Assembly: GCF_007753265.1 (NCBI RefSeq)
Contig: NZ_CP036349.1
Location: 5,142,861 to 5,206,860, forward strand
Length of the DNA: 64,000 bases
Direction: 5' to 3'
Origin: Botrimarina mediterranea
GTDB taxonomy: Bacteria; Planctomycetota; Planctomycetia; Pirellulales; Lacipirellulaceae
In this document: piece after piece, positions 63,952 to 64,000 of the stretch
Position numbering within the stretch: the first letter of the stretch is position 1
How the letters are laid out: every line of letters starts with the position of its first letter
Notes under the pieces: generated by a model
The model's input: only the letters and a program-made list of their open reading frames with translations
Database searches by the model: none
Told to the model about the DNA's origin: nothing
Made by a program: the position numbers and the translations under genes

Positions 63952-64000
63952 TGACGCTTACGGCTCGCCGCCGATTGTTCAGTTCCTCACCACCCGCCGC

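Larger units (their letters stand above)
62921..63970. repeat. PR-G palindrome, copy 2, split by an IS
   Basis: Left part 62921-62983 (GGCGAGCCGTAAGCGTCAGC to GCCGGGCGCTGAC) and right part 63952-63970 (TGACGCTTACGGCTCGCCG) join to a full palindrome once the IS and one TGAC copy are removed. Confidence 0.88.

Overview
The window is GC-rich DNA from a planctomycete, most likely of the Pirellulales (Lacipirellula/Botrimarina-like). The evidence is the protein repertoire: PSD1 cytochrome (DUF1549/DUF1553) and DUF1501 pair, DUF1559 pseudopilin with an H-x9-DG tail, PEP-CTERM/dockerin secreted proteins, a FERNEDRRLLS (LEPR-like) N-terminus, an ECF sigma factor coupled to a TPR Ser/Thr kinase, and a BBP7-like outer-membrane barrel. 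There are no rRNA, tRNA or CRISPR loci that I can see. Placement at genus level is inference.

Layout. 1-2570 (-): a large FAAL-ACP-PLP oxoamine synthase fusion cut by the window edge. 3048-9374: outer-membrane barrel (-), TraB/TIKI-like protein, a 32-residue basic protein, FabZ-like dehydratase, rhomboid protease and TrmB. 9737-18686 (+): a seven-gene cluster of two solute-binding/OmpA fusions, a vWA protein, a two-TM coiled-coil protein, a PspA-like protein, a solute-binding lipoprotein and an ABC permease, with no ATPase. I regard this as the best candidate for an undescribed system. 18793-23568 (-): ABC exporter (ATPase, two-unit FtsX permease, HlyD adaptor). 23687-29436: MazG-like protein, DUF1559 pseudopilin, UvrB, a broken toxin-antitoxin pair and a homocysteine methyltransferase family protein. 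29701-41530: Gly-rich autotransporter, GDSL hydrolase, DUF1569, metallophosphoesterase, DUF1501 and PSD1. 41613-46530 (-): sigma factor, kinase and surface protein with overlapping ends. 46702-52740: Nei-type glycosylase, DUF3253 protein and Lhr helicase. 52955-55521: three genes resembling PEP-CTERM/exopolysaccharide accessory ATPases. 55732-58639: two PEP-CTERM proteins. 59120-62917: LarB, NnrD, RibF and NrnA. 62984-63951: an intact IS.

A second theme is palindromic repeats. Almost every spacer holds one of several families of long imperfect palindromes, named here PR-A (core GAGCCGTCGGCGCTAGCCGC), PR-B (core GGAGGCGTCTCCAGACGCCG), PR-C (core CCGGGGGCTAAGGCCCCGCG), PR-D (C-rich TTAGCCCCT blocks), PR-G (core GGCGAGCCGGGAGCGTCAGC) and others. 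They sit between genes of the same transcription unit, sometimes supply a stop codon, are nested inside one another, and one PR-B copy lies in frame inside the Lhr helicase. One PR-G copy is split by the IS with a 4-bp target duplication.

Gene starts were chosen from start-codon context, signal peptides and family N-termini. Several long open frames opposite real genes are shadows caused by GC bias and were left out.
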